From positions 1 through 35,038 of the forward strand of contig JAIQFM010000023.1 of the NCBI GenBank assembly GCA_020073285.1: a DNA stretch of 35,038 nucleotides, in the 5' to 3' direction. Below, piece by piece: positions 7,704 to 17,089 of the stretch; the stretch's first letter is position 1; each line of letters starts with the position of its first letter. The notes under the pieces were generated by a model. That model was not told the DNA's origin and searched no databases. It was given only the letters and a program-made list of their open reading frames with translations. Source of the stretch: Terriglobia bacterium (GTDB lineage Bacteria > Acidobacteriota > Terriglobia > Terriglobales > Acidobacteriaceae). The translations under genes were made by a program, and so were the position numbers.

Positions 7704-9626
7704 TTAACCGCCGCCTATCATACTGCAATTCTCTCTCTGGAAAAAGGCACGCAGCCATAGTTCCAGGCCGATGAGGGTGTTCACTTGGACAATGGGTAAC
7801 AGCCGCTCACCGTTGAGCTTAGCGTGATGAGCGGACAACGTAGGTTCGAGCGTCGCAGGATCGATGTAGCCGAATTCAACAGCGAGGCAATCGGACCGCA
7901 ATTGCTTTTGAAGCCTGGCATAACCCCTTGCTGCGGCGCCGCTGTTCAAGGGCGTGAAGTCTGCTTTCCAATTCCTTTGCCGGATAGATTCCGGCAGGAT
8001 GCCGAGCATCGCTTCACGGAAAAGGCCTTTGGATATGCCCTGCCAATTCACGACTGAGCTGGGAACCGACATGATAAACGCGACCAGGTCCCGGTCCATG
8101 AACGGGTATGCCTTGTCGATACCGTACATGGCGGCAATCTTGTTGATTTGTTCCAAGACGTCGAGGCGGTGAGCAGTAAGGAAGTACCGGTAACAGATCT
8201 CAGCCTGCTTGCTGGGGAAACGAAGCGCGGGACGGCGCTGTTGCTGGCTGCGCCGGTAGGCGAGGTTGCGGAGTCGCACCGTGTACCAGCGCGGCGACCG
8301 GTCCGAGTCCCCAAGCCGGCGGATGCTTCTCACCGGCCGCATCAACCAGTCGGGGGCCAGATCGCGCAGGAAGCGATGCAACAACTCCTGAGCCAATGAG
8401 CGGCGAGAGCAATCGCTCATGGACCCGGCCAACGCAAGAAACTCACGCCGGACTTGCAGCCAGCGGAAGCGGCGGGCCAGCTCGAACAAGTGGCCGCTGC
8501 TGTCCATCATCTGGTCGCCAAAATAGCCATCCAATAAAGCGGTGCAGCCCATCGCGCCAGCCGTGCTGAAAACTTCGTGTTCGGAGTTCCAGAAAACTCG
8601 GGGATATTCGACCTGCCATACCCATTTCTCTTCGTCCACGAATCGAAATGACGAATACGCCAATCTCCGGATTTCAACCTGCCATAGCGCTTCGATGTCC
8701 TTGAGATAGCGCTTCTCGTCGGCGAGCGAACCGTCGGGGAATACCCACGAGATTCCAACTGCTGGCGCGACTGGAGTGCCCGCTTTCCTCAATTTTGCTG
8801 CCTGGCACAGGATAGCGGAGGAGTCGAGTCCGCCGCTCACCGTCACGGCCACATTGCCCGGCGAACGCAAGCGCCGCCGGACCGCTTGTTCGAACCGCGC
8901 TCGCAGGACCTCGGCATACTCGGCGATGGATGCGCAACGGACCTGCCGAGCAGGATCGAAATCCCAATGCCGGAACCCCCGCAGCCGGTCCGCCGTGACG
9001 ACGACCGTTTCCCCCGGCACCACTCGGCGAATGTCTCGGAAACAAGTACGGCGCAGTTCGTTGGGATCGCCGCCCACCAGCACATTAGCCAGCGTGACGT
9101 CATCGGGGCACGCCACCACCTCGGGATGGGCGAGGATGGCTTTGATTTCAGAAGCGCCGACGAAGGTGTTGGTGGATTCCCAATAATAGAGAGGCCGGAT
9201 ACCTATTACATCGCGCGCCAGCAGCAACTGCTGCGTTTGTCCGTCGAACAGGATGATCGCAAAATCCCCGAGCAAGTGGCCGGCGAAGGATTCGCCGAAG
9301 CGGCGGTAGCAGGCGAGTACGAGCGCGGCATCGGACACCTGGGTAGCATCCGCTTGCAGGTCGGCGGATAATTTTTCCGCCAGATCTTCCCGATTGTCCA
9401 GGCGACCGTCGAAACAGACGGCAAGACCGGGAGAACCTGCGGCCGGCTGGTGCTCGTCGGACGCAGACGAAGTTTGCAGGCATTGGTAAGCCAGCCCGGC
9501 CGAACCGTCCCGCCAAAATCTTGGCCCATCGCTGGCGCTGTGGCGCAGCGGCGCGATGAGGCGCTGGAGAATGGCCGCGTCGACGGGGCGACGGTCGCGA
9601 TGAAACAGGCCGGCGATTCTGCTCAC
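7704..9626 (-). CDS. Lasso peptide cyclase C (asparagine-synthetase-like, macrolactam-forming)
   Basis: A 640-residue asparagine-synthetase homologue. In lasso pathways the C enzyme adenylates the ring Asp/Glu side chain with ATP and closes the macrolactam with the core N-terminus. The ATP-pyrophosphatase loop SGGLDSS is at 264-270. The glutaminase-like N-domain is present (GDFAIILFDG, ARDVIGIRPLYY), but the catalytic Cys2 of true glutamine-dependent enzymes is replaced: the protein starts M-S-R-I-A-G rather than M-C-G-I-A-G. Ammonia release is therefore unlikely, as expected for a cyclase. The GTG start overlaps the kinase stop (GTGA, 9626-9623), so the two are translationally coupled. The precursor gene follows 21 bases downstream. 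Compare the complete Cys2-bearing asparagine synthetase at 17275. Confidence 0.9.
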   Translation of the reverse strand: MSRIAGLFHRDRRPVDAAILQRLIAPLRHSASDGPRFWRDGSAGLAYQCLQTSSASDEHQPAAGSPGLAVCFDGRLDNREDLAEKLSADLQADATQVSDAALVLACYRRFGESFAGHLLGDFAIILFDGQTQQLLLARDVIGIRPLYYWESTNTFVGASEIKAILAHPEVVACPDDVTLANVLVGGDPNELRRTCFRDIRRVVPGETVVVTADRLRGFRHWDFDPARQVRCASIAEYAEVLRARFEQAVRRRLRSPGNVAVTVSGGLDSSAILCQAAKLRKAGTPVAPAVGISWVFPDGSLADEKRYLKDIEALWQVEIRRLAYSSFRFVDEEKWVWQVEYPRVFWNSEHEVFSTAGAMGCTALLDGYFGDQMMDSSGHLFELARRFRWLQVRREFLALAGSMSDCSRRSLAQELLHRFLRDLAPDWLMRPVRSIRRLGDSDRSPRWYTVRLRNLAYRRSQQQRRPALRFPSKQAEICYRYFLTAHRLDVLEQINKIAAMYGIDKAYPFMDRDLVAFIMSVPSSVVNWQGISKGLFREAMLGILPESIRQRNWKADFTPLNSGAAARGYARLQKQLRSDCLAVEFGYIDPATLEPTLSAHHAKLNGERLLPIVQVNTLIGLELWLRAFFQRENCSMIGGG

Positions 9627-10681
9627 TGCGGTTTCGACTCCCGTGAAAGGTCGGCGAGGATTGCATCCACCACCGCCGGCAGCAGGTCCAAACGCTTGGG
9701 ATAGCAGAGGCGTTTGATCGGTACCGCTTTCACCAGACGGCTGGCAAAAGCGAATTGCCGCTTCAACCGTGGTGCGCTGACCACCGAATTGTTGAACGTG
9801 CTCTTGATGATCGGCAGGAAAGCAGCGCGGCCATTCACCCGCCGCACCAAGACGCGGGAACGGCTCGAGTTTCGTGGGAGCAAGTACAGCGCGCGCAAGG
9901 GGACGGGATGCGAAACATGCTGGGATGCAGTCAACGGGAAAATCATTTTGTGCGTAAATCTATTCATGGGAATCGAGCGAGACCCGCGGAACACCGCGTC
10001 GGCCGATCCGGGCGTGAGCTTTACCCTCGCTAGGCTGGGATGAGCCAGCACCGTCTGTCCATCAAACTGCAGCAGCAGGACATCGTCGGTGAGCAACGGA
10101 TAACCCCGGGCCATCAGCCCCGCCGCCAACGTGGACTTGCCGTACCCGCAGTCTCCCAGTAAGGCAATCGCCTGGCCATCCACCACGATGCTGGTGGCAT
10201 GCAGCGGTTCCAGGCCACGCACCAGCAGGCAGAACGACAACACCTGGCCGAGCAGATAAGTAAAGAGCACTTCATCGGGAACTCCCATTAATCTTTGCCA
10301 CAGCACCCGCCGGCCATCACCCGAGACGACAAAATCAAAGTGGTCTTTCCAGCAAACGCGTGCCGCGCCGTCCTCGAACATACTGCACTCCCAGAAGCCG
10401 TCTTCTTCGAAGCGGGTGCAAATGCGGTGGCAGGATTGGGAGAGTTGCTGCCCGGTGGACTCGAACAACTCCACATCCGCCCTGGCCCCGAGGGGTTGCC
10501 ATTCCGGGCAAGGGAGCGGCACGGCGGAGCTGATCGCCAACCCAAAGAGAGAGTACAACTTCGGCTCCCGAGTCATATAAGGCGAGATGGTTGGATTTGC
10601 GGATGGCGCTGCCACAATGTGGTTATCCATTCTAGACCATTTTTTCGCACGTTCCTTCGACGGGAACATTGCTCGATCCAA
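9623..10681 (-). CDS. HPr-kinase-like serine kinase of the lasso cluster
   Basis: About 352 residues from the TTG at 10681; the conserved body probably starts near residue 36 (MTREPKLYSLFGLAISS), and ATGs at 10669, 10630 and 10576 are alternatives without clear ribosome-binding sites. The C-terminal half is an HprK-type kinase domain: LHATSIVVDG (160-169), P-loop GDCGYGKST (176-184) and an acidic LTDDV (197-201). In paeninodin-type lasso clusters such a kinase phosphorylates the C-terminal Ser of the precursor. Here the core ends Thr-Lys-Ser-Gly, so the penultimate Ser or another hydroxyl would have to be the target. It overlaps the cyclase gene by four bases and lies 44 bases after the nucleotidyltransferase gene. 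Confidence 0.87.
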   Translation of the reverse strand: MDRAMFPSKERAKKWSRMDNHIVAAPSANPTISPYMTREPKLYSLFGLAISSAVPLPCPEWQPLGARADVELFESTGQQLSQSCHRICTRFEEDGFWECSMFEDGAARVCWKDHFDFVVSGDGRRVLWQRLMGVPDEVLFTYLLGQVLSFCLLVRGLEPLHATSIVVDGQAIALLGDCGYGKSTLAAGLMARGYPLLTDDVLLLQFDGQTVLAHPSLARVKLTPGSADAVFRGSRSIPMNRFTHKMIFPLTASQHVSHPVPLRALYLLPRNSSRSRVLVRRVNGRAAFLPIIKSTFNNSVVSAPRLKRQFAFASRLVKAVPIKRLCYPKRLDLLPAVVDAILADLSRESKPQ

Positions 10682-10725
10682 TCAACGCCGCAGACTCATT
10701 CAACCCGCGGCGCTTCGAACCTGAA

Positions 10726-11991
10726 TCACGGTGCTGGGCTGGAGCGTGGCCGCACAATGCGGCTGCGTTGCAGCGCCAGGCGCGCTCCCCGGAACAGAGG
10801 ATAGAGCGCGATCAGCGGGCGCGGCAGCTTGAACGTTTCGTAATCGATGGTGGTCGGGTTGAGCGCGATGCCAGCAATGTAGCGCAGGCGATCCAGCCAA
10901 GGTTCGCGCCTCGTCCGCTGCAGCAGCCACCCGATGGAGGTGTCGCGCGGCACTGGGACATCGCTGGCCGGCCAAAAATTGCTCTCCACTGTGTTCGCGA
11001 TGCGCTGCACCTCGGAATCGGAGGAAATCCGCTCCCGAAAATCCTCGGGAATTCGCGAGTTCCAATGCTTGCGGAGCAAGCACAGCGAGACCAAGACGGT
11101 TCGCGCGGTATTCGAGTCTCCGAGGTGGCGGCGCACGATTTCCCATCGTAATCGCGGGTGGCGAATCAACATCTGATGCAAGTCGCAGAAACTGGAGAGG
11201 TGCATCCATTCGTGCTGCCCGGCGTGCAAACAGAGTGCAAGCAGCAAGTCCTCCGGGCAAAGGGTCGGCACCATGGCGCCGAACAACGGGGCTTCGACGG
11301 CGCGCTGCCACACCCCGCGTTCGTCCAGGGACGGCGAAACGAATGTCGGCACGAGACGCCAGTGCAGATCGACGTCGATGCCACCGCGGCTGAAGGTGTG
11401 CTCAAATCCGAAGCGAAATGCCGCCGCCCGCTGCGAGCTGGTGAAACCAATCTTGTCTACGAAGCCCAGTTCGGCCAGGGTCTGGCATGCCGGCAGGAGT
11501 CTTTGCCGCGGCACCACGATGTCGAGATCTGCGGACACCCGCAGCGCGCGAGTTCCGTAAAGATGGGAGGCCAGAAGGGGGCCTTTGTAGGCCAGGTGCT
11601 CAATCTCCCGTGCCCGCAGGTGGCGAGAGATGCTCAGGAGTTCGGAAGCGAGTGCCAGGTTGTGCAGCGCAGCTTGCCGCGCGGACTGGCGCAAGGCCGG
11701 TAAAACATTGTCCGGCAAAGACGCATTCGGCTGCTGCTCGAGATATCGTAAGAGCAGCGGTGCGAGGCCGTGCCAGGCCGCCATGCCCAACAGGCGGTCT
11801 CCGTCGACCGCATCGCCAGGAATTTCCTGGGCGGAGTTTTCATCGACCGAAGAAAACGGCACCCTGCTGGCGGCCAGCAGTAATCGGAGTTCGCCGGCGC
11901 CGGCGACCAAGGGTGATTCGCATATCGCGTCGTGGACCAATGTTAGGTGACCGAACTTCAGTACCATAGCCGGCATGGCGGCTGCAACCAC
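10726..11991 (-). CDS. Nucleotidyltransferase family protein (NTP_transf_5 type)
   Basis: A 421-residue protein with the family signature LAYKGPLLASHLYGTRALR followed by VSADLDIVV (two metal-binding Asp at about 155 and 157) and a later IDVDLHWRL (about 205-213) that can supply the third acid. This family recurs next to HPr-kinase-like genes in lasso clusters; in a related cluster (pseudomycoidin, as I recall) it acts after the kinase to decorate the phosphorylated tail. Here that role is inferred from context. The first in-frame ATG, at 11991, is used; ATGs five and eight codons later are possible. The gap to the polysaccharide ligase gene upstream is only 27 bases, so it may be transcribed from the polysaccharide promoter. 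Confidence 0.85.
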   Translation of the reverse strand: MVAAAMPAMVLKFGHLTLVHDAICESPLVAGAGELRLLLAASRVPFSSVDENSAQEIPGDAVDGDRLLGMAAWHGLAPLLLRYLEQQPNASLPDNVLPALRQSARQAALHNLALASELLSISRHLRAREIEHLAYKGPLLASHLYGTRALRVSADLDIVVPRQRLLPACQTLAELGFVDKIGFTSSQRAAAFRFGFEHTFSRGGIDVDLHWRLVPTFVSPSLDERGVWQRAVEAPLFGAMVPTLCPEDLLLALCLHAGQHEWMHLSSFCDLHQMLIRHPRLRWEIVRRHLGDSNTARTVLVSLCLLRKHWNSRIPEDFRERISSDSEVQRIANTVESNFWPASDVPVPRDTSIGWLLQRTRREPWLDRLRYIAGIALNPTTIDYETFKLPRPLIALYPLFRGARLALQRSRIVRPRSSPAP

Positions 11992-12018
11992 TGCCCCTGC
12001 CGAGCAGCCCTCGCACGC

Positions 12019-13404
12019 TTAACTCAGGGTAACGTCCTGGACCAGAATGGGGCCCTGTTCGCGTTCACGGCGGACGACGTTGCGCGACGCCCCCTCAACT
12101 TCCTCGGCGCTAGCCAGCGCGGCCAGGACATAGAACAGCGCGGCATTGGCGGCTACGTGCAAGTTGAAGTCCACCAGCCCGTGCACCAGGATGCCGGTAC
12201 ATGCCACCAGGGCAGCTAGCTTGGCCGAGGAAACAAATCCCACCGGCGTGGTGCGGCGCAGCGCCGAGCGGAACATGGCGACCAGGAACCACAGCATGAT
12301 CGCGAATCCGACCACGCCCGTCTCCGCCAATAATTGCAGGAAATCGTTGTGCGCGGCGTTGACGAAACGATCGGTATAAAACGTCTGAAATTGCGGGAAC
12401 GCGGCGGTGAAACAGTTCAGCCCCCAGCCGGCGATGGGACGCGCCTTGGCCATCGCGAGCGTATCTTTGTCGAGCGCCAAACGGAAGCGCGCGTCCAGCG
12501 TGTTGCTCATGGTGGCTCCGCCCTCGGAATAGGCGCTCTCGATACGGCGCGAAACCCTTTCGCCACCCAACCATGCAAGAAGCGCCACGCCGATGACGGC
12601 CAGGATGGCGAGATCGCGAAGTCGCTCGCTCGAGCGTCCGCGCAGCAACATCAACGTCGCGCCGAACACAACTTGCATGGCGAACGAGATCATGCCTCCG
12701 CGCGAACCCGAAAGGAAGATGGTGCTTCCCATCATGAGGGCGGCGAATCCCAGCAGCGCTTTTTCCGGCGGCGTGGCGCGTTGCCGCATCAGCAGCGCCA
12801 GCGGCAGCGGCGTCAGCAGCTCCATCAGGCCCGCCCAGTGGCTGTGGTTCACGTAGGGACCGTACGCCCACGCCTTGACCATCGGCGGCCGGACCCAATA
12901 GAGCTTGCCGTTTGACGTGAGGTCCTGCAGGATGGCAAACACCGCCAGCAGGAACCCAAACACGCTCATGCCGAACAGAAACCTCTGGATCTGCTGTCGG
13001 CTATGGAAGCACTGGATGGCAACGAACATCAGCAGCCCGTACGCCAACTGGCGGAAGGTCTCCTGCACGGTCGCGTAGCGGTAAACCGAGATCCCAAACA
13101 CCAGTTGGACGGCTACCAGCAACGCGAAGGCGAGGGTAGGGAAGTACAGGGGGCTCGGCCGTAGTTGCAGTGCGCCCTCCACCACCTGGCGGGCCGCCCA
13201 CAGCAGGAACAACGCGGCCGCGCCGCACTCCAGGATGAACTCCGACCACGGCTCTGTCGTGCCAAACGCCAGTGCGGCGAATCCCAGCACCGATCCCAGA
13301 CCCAACATCAGCAGGTTGTCCCACAACTCGACACGATTCTCGGCATCTGGCCAGGTCAGGCCCGAGGGTGCGTGACGGACGACTACGGAAACCGGAGTTT
13401 TCAC
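12019..13404 (-). CDS. O-antigen ligase / Wzy-type polysaccharide polymerase family membrane protein
   Basis: About 460 residues with ten or more membrane segments. It has the Wzy/WaaL family (Wzy_C) features: a NHSHWAGLMELL stretch in the middle, SGSRGG after a helix, and AHNDFLQLLAETGVVG in the large periplasmic loop region. It should polymerise or ligate sugar repeat units on undecaprenyl carriers at the outer face of the inner membrane. The GTG at 13404 is preferred because GGAGG at 13416-13412 is seven bases upstream and it forms a GTGA overlap with the TPR gene stop. The ATG at 13410 is only one base from that site, and ATG 13452 would overlap the TPR gene by 52 bases. It is the third gene of the minus-strand polysaccharide run. 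Confidence 0.88.
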   Translation of the reverse strand: MKTPVSVVVRHAPSGLTWPDAENRVELWDNLLMLGLGSVLGFAALAFGTTEPWSEFILECGAAALFLLWAARQVVEGALQLRPSPLYFPTLAFALLVAVQLVFGISVYRYATVQETFRQLAYGLLMFVAIQCFHSRQQIQRFLFGMSVFGFLLAVFAILQDLTSNGKLYWVRPPMVKAWAYGPYVNHSHWAGLMELLTPLPLALLMRQRATPPEKALLGFAALMMGSTIFLSGSRGGMISFAMQVVFGATLMLLRGRSSERLRDLAILAVIGVALLAWLGGERVSRRIESAYSEGGATMSNTLDARFRLALDKDTLAMAKARPIAGWGLNCFTAAFPQFQTFYTDRFVNAAHNDFLQLLAETGVVGFAIMLWFLVAMFRSALRRTTPVGFVSSAKLAALVACTGILVHGLVDFNLHVAANAALFYVLAALASAEEVEGASRNVVRREREQGPILVQDVTLS

Positions 13405-14687
13405 CGGCATGCCTCCGGCTCGGCGCGCGTCAGCCGCAAATCGTCGGCCCATGCCCGGCCGCGGATCGCGGTATTGGGCCGGTCACGCACGATCTTCAGT
13501 TCCAGGAAATGGGAGCCGGGCTCGGTGCGGAAGGTCTGCCGCCGCTCTTCCCAGCCGTGGGTGCCGGTCATGTCCTCGGTGAGTACGTAGGCGCGCGCCG
13601 TCTTCACATCCTGCAGCGAGAACCGCGGGCCGCCGACGCTCTCCAATTCGCTGGTGCGCATGAACGCGGAGAACTCGTAGCACTGGTCTCCGTCCACCGG
13701 TACGATTTGCCGCAGGCCGATGTCGCCCACCGGCTGCCCATTGAAGGTTATCAGCAGGGCATGCGTCCCCCCGTGGATGGTGGAATTGTCCACCTCCAGA
13801 GCGGCGTTTTCATTGCGCATGTAGTACCAGTCGAAACCGACATTCAGGATGTTGTTTTCGAAGCGGCCGTTCACTACCAGATTGTCGGCGGAGTAGGCGT
13901 ACGGCTGAAGTTCAGGATCCAGCTTGGCTAGGTCGTTCCAGGCGGAACGCGCCCGGGTGGAGTTGTTGCGCTGAACCAGGCTCGCCAGGTACCTGGCGGC
14001 AAAGCGGACTGGGATGTGCTGGCCCAGCCCGACGGCGCGTGACCACACCATATCGGCGGCCTCGTACTGGTGGGCATTGATCAGCAAATCTACAAAATCG
14101 AAATAGTGGGCGGGATCGCGCGGCAACACCTGGTTAACCACACGCGCAAAATCGTTGTTCGTAGCCCGCAAGGTGAGCAGGATGGCACGCGCCAGATTCT
14201 TGCGCGAGGTGTCGCCTTCCAGCGCGTTGTGAAACAGCGGCAGGGCGCGGTCGGTGTCCCCGGCCACGAGGTAGAAGTTCCCCGCCTCCCATGCTATGTC
14301 GGGGTCGTGCGCATCGTAGCGGACGGCTTGATCGATTGCGTTGCGCTGCGCCGCCGCATCGCCGGTGTATTGGTACGCCAGGCCCAAGTCGAGCCAGTAG
14401 CGTGCGTGGTGAGGATCGAGAGAAAGGGCTCGCTGCAGCAGAGGGATGGACCCCGGGACATCCTGCATGAACACCGAGCGCACTCGCCCCAGCCGGTACC
14501 ACGCCTGGGCATTGCCCGGCTCCAGGCCCACGGCACGCTCGAGCACCTCTGGGTCGGTGCTGTCGGCGGCGCGCGAGACGAGGTAGCTCCGTCCGGCGCG
14601 ATACACGTACCCGGCGATCAGGCCGAGGCAGAGCGCGCCGAACAGGAGCTTTCGTCGCGGAGAATGCAGCTCGATGCGCATGCGCAA
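13401..14687 (-). CDS. TPR protein with N-terminal membrane anchor and C-terminal carbohydrate-binding-like domain
   Basis: A 428-residue protein. Residues about 13-30 form one membrane segment or uncleaved signal. Residues about 44-160 hold TPR units (RAVGLEPGNAQAWYRLGRV, ALSLDPHHARYWLDLGLAY). From about residue 268 (NLVVNGRFENNILNVGFDW) to 420 there is a beta-rich jelly-roll-like region resembling galactose/carbohydrate-binding domains and ending in WADDLRLTRAEP. Proteins of this make-up are frequent next to Wzy and Wzz/BY-kinase genes in acidobacterial exopolysaccharide loci; the exact role, perhaps scaffolding of polymerisation or binding the nascent chain, is unknown. It overlaps the ligase gene by four bases and follows the kinase gene after 44 bases. 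Confidence 0.82.
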   Translation of the reverse strand: MRMRIELHSPRRKLLFGALCLGLIAGYVYRAGRSYLVSRAADSTDPEVLERAVGLEPGNAQAWYRLGRVRSVFMQDVPGSIPLLQRALSLDPHHARYWLDLGLAYQYTGDAAAQRNAIDQAVRYDAHDPDIAWEAGNFYLVAGDTDRALPLFHNALEGDTSRKNLARAILLTLRATNNDFARVVNQVLPRDPAHYFDFVDLLINAHQYEAADMVWSRAVGLGQHIPVRFAARYLASLVQRNNSTRARSAWNDLAKLDPELQPYAYSADNLVVNGRFENNILNVGFDWYYMRNENAALEVDNSTIHGGTHALLITFNGQPVGDIGLRQIVPVDGDQCYEFSAFMRTSELESVGGPRFSLQDVKTARAYVLTEDMTGTHGWEERRQTFRTEPGSHFLELKIVRDRPNTAIRGRAWADDLRLTRAEPEACR

Positions 14688-14731
14688 TTCGCAGCTGCGC
14701 GTTCCGAGCAGCGCAGGGCTCGGCGGTAGCG

Positions 14732-17005
14732 TCAGCTTTGTCGCGATTCGTTGTAGTAGCGGTTCTTCTGCCCGTAACCGTACGAATAGTAATAGTAGTA
14801 TGACCCGGGCGAGGTCAGATCCACTCCGTTCAGCAGCGTCCCGGTGACGCGTGCATTCACCTGCAACAGCAGGTCGCGCGCCTGCCGCAGTGCATTCTTG
14901 GTGGTTACGTCGGAGCGCACCACTAGCACCACGGAATCGGCATAGACGGAAAGCACCACCGCGTCGGTCACCGACAGCACCGGCGGCGTGTCAATGATGA
15001 CGTGGTCGTACTCCCCTTTCCATTTCGCCAGGCAATCTTGGAAAAACTTGGTCGAGAGCAGCTCCGCCGGCTGCGGCGGCGGCGGGCCCGCCGGCACCGC
15101 CCACAGATTCGGGATTTGCTGCGACTTCAGGATGATGTTTTCCAAGCCCTGGCCGGTCGCCAGCAGCGTGCTCAGCCCGGAGCGGTTGGGCATGCCGAGT
15201 GCCCGGTGAATGCTGGGACGGCGGAGATCGCAATCCACGAGCAGGACGCGCGCGCCCATCTGCGTCAGCACCACCGCGCTGTTGAGCGCTGTGGAGGTCT
15301 TGCCCTCCTGCGGCAGCGGGCTGGTGATGACGATGGTCTTGGGCGGCGTGCCCGACCCGGAGAGTAGCAGCGAGGTGCGCAGGGCGCGGTAGGCTTCTGC
15401 CGACTGCGAGCGCGGCCGGAAGTGCGCGATCATGTGCGTTTCGTTGTCGGCCTCGGCCGTTCCGCTGGAGCGCGCCAGCAGTTTACGTACTGGCGCGCGG
15501 GCGCTGAGCGGAATCACGCCCAGCGAGGGCAGGGCGGCCGCCGACTCCGCCTCTTCCGGCGAACTGACGGTCGTGTCCAGGGACTCGATCAGAAATGCGA
15601 GCCCGATGCCGCTCCCCAGTCCCAGCAGCAGTCCCAGCATGATGTTCAGCCGCTTGTTCGGCCGCGACGGGCTTGCGGGCACCGCGGCGGCGTCCACAAT
15701 GCGCACGTTGCTGGAATTCAATCCCGCCGACACCTGCGCTTCCTTCAGCTTTTGCAGCAAGCCGTCGTAGAGCTGGCGGCTGGTGTCGGCGTCGCGCTTG
15801 AGCATGGTGTACTCAATCGCATCCTCGTTGAGCTTGTTGGCTTCGGACTTTTGATTTTCGAACTCCCGACGCAGCAGGCTCTCGCGCTGCAGGGCCACTT
15901 CGTAATCGCTTTTCAGCCGCGCCGCGTTGCGCTTCAGTTCGGTCTGGATGGAGCTTTCGACCGCCGCCAACTGGTTGCGCATCTCCACCATTTTCGGGTG
16001 CGACGGCCCGTACAGCACCTGCATCTGCGCGACCTGGGTCCTCAGCGTCGCCTGCTGCTGCTTCAAGCCCATCAGCAGACTATTCGAATCGGCGGCCTTG
16101 GCGAGGTTATGGATCTGCTCCGGGTCGTCGGCCTGCGTTAGGCGGTAGGTGGCTTCCCTCTGGATGCGCTCCGCTTCGGCGGTTGTCAGTTCCCGGTTCA
16201 ACTGGTCGAGTTTGCTCAGCGTGATGTTCTGTTTTTCGTCAACCCCGACGATCTGCTTCTGCTTCTGGTAATCCACCAGCCTCTGTTGCGTCGTTTCCGA
16301 CTTCACCCGCAAGTCGGTGAGCTGCTTGGAGAGCCATTCCGAAGCTTGCATCGTGGACTCGAAGTGGCTGCGGATGTTGTGTTCGATGTAGGCGTCGATC
16401 ATTGTGTTGACGGCTTCCGCCGCGACCTGGGGATTGGCGCTGGCATAACGGATCTCCACCAGCCGCGTGCGCGGCACCGTGGTTACGCTCAATCCCCCCT
16501 TGATCCGTGCGGCCGAGCGCGACGCCTGCGTCACGTCGAGCCTTACCGACTCACCGGCACCAAGTCCCGGCGTGCCTTTGACGCCCAGGTAAGCCGCCGC
16601 TGTCGGAGAGAGCCGCCGAGCGACGTCCGCCGCCAGCGCGTCACTTTGCAAAATCTTGACCTGCGTCTCGATTTCGACCGAATCGTCATCCCCGCCGCCG
16701 TAGGTGCCCGACTCCTTGAAGGGAAGGATGTTCTGGGCTGGCTTGTTGACCTCAATCCGCCCGGACGCCTCGTAAATCGGTGTCATCTTCAAGGTGGCGA
16801 TGGTCGCCAGCGTTCCCATGATGACCAGCGAAGCCAGAATCAACCAGCGGTGCTTGTACAGCGTCCGCAGGTACTCCCAGATGGAGATGCCTTCCTGTTG
16901 GAATGGGTAATAACCGGATGTTAAGGGAATGCTTGGGAATTCAACCGATTGCGGCTCGTAGGGAGCGGGTACGCTGCTCCCTGAGGTCAACTGCCTCGGA
17001 TCCAT
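14732..17005 (-). CDS. Polysaccharide co-polymerase / tyrosine autokinase (Wzz + BY-kinase, Wzc-like)
   Basis: A 757-residue inner-membrane protein controlling exopolysaccharide chain length and export. The N-terminal Wzz domain has a membrane segment at about 54-72 and a long periplasmic coiled-coil region (220-430). The second membrane segment (about 453-474) is followed by the cytoplasmic BY-kinase domain: Walker A SPLPQEGKTST (562-572), Walker A' VDCDLRRP (590-597) and Walker B VIIDTPPV (669-676). The C-terminal autophosphorylation cluster is obvious: SYYYYYSYGYGQKNRYY (735-751). The ATG has AGGAG six bases upstream. It is the first gene of the minus-strand run; its control region at 17006-17274 holds the listed inverted and direct repeats. 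BY-kinase identity is secure. Confidence 0.95.
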   Translation of the reverse strand: MDPRQLTSGSSVPAPYEPQSVEFPSIPLTSGYYPFQQEGISIWEYLRTLYKHRWLILASLVIMGTLATIATLKMTPIYEASGRIEVNKPAQNILPFKESGTYGGGDDDSVEIETQVKILQSDALAADVARRLSPTAAAYLGVKGTPGLGAGESVRLDVTQASRSAARIKGGLSVTTVPRTRLVEIRYASANPQVAAEAVNTMIDAYIEHNIRSHFESTMQASEWLSKQLTDLRVKSETTQQRLVDYQKQKQIVGVDEKQNITLSKLDQLNRELTTAEAERIQREATYRLTQADDPEQIHNLAKAADSNSLLMGLKQQQATLRTQVAQMQVLYGPSHPKMVEMRNQLAAVESSIQTELKRNAARLKSDYEVALQRESLLRREFENQKSEANKLNEDAIEYTMLKRDADTSRQLYDGLLQKLKEAQVSAGLNSSNVRIVDAAAVPASPSRPNKRLNIMLGLLLGLGSGIGLAFLIESLDTTVSSPEEAESAAALPSLGVIPLSARAPVRKLLARSSGTAEADNETHMIAHFRPRSQSAEAYRALRTSLLLSGSGTPPKTIVITSPLPQEGKTSTALNSAVVLTQMGARVLLVDCDLRRPSIHRALGMPNRSGLSTLLATGQGLENIILKSQQIPNLWAVPAGPPPPQPAELLSTKFFQDCLAKWKGEYDHVIIDTPPVLSVTDAVVLSVYADSVVLVVRSDVTTKNALRQARDLLLQVNARVTGTLLNGVDLTSPGSYYYYYSYGYGQKNRYYNESRQS

Positions 17006-17089
17006 CCACCGCTCCTGACGGCCCAGGTAGCAATTAAATTAATGTAGGCCGCTTTGTTATGAACGACGATAGTAGCAGCTTTCCTGGTC

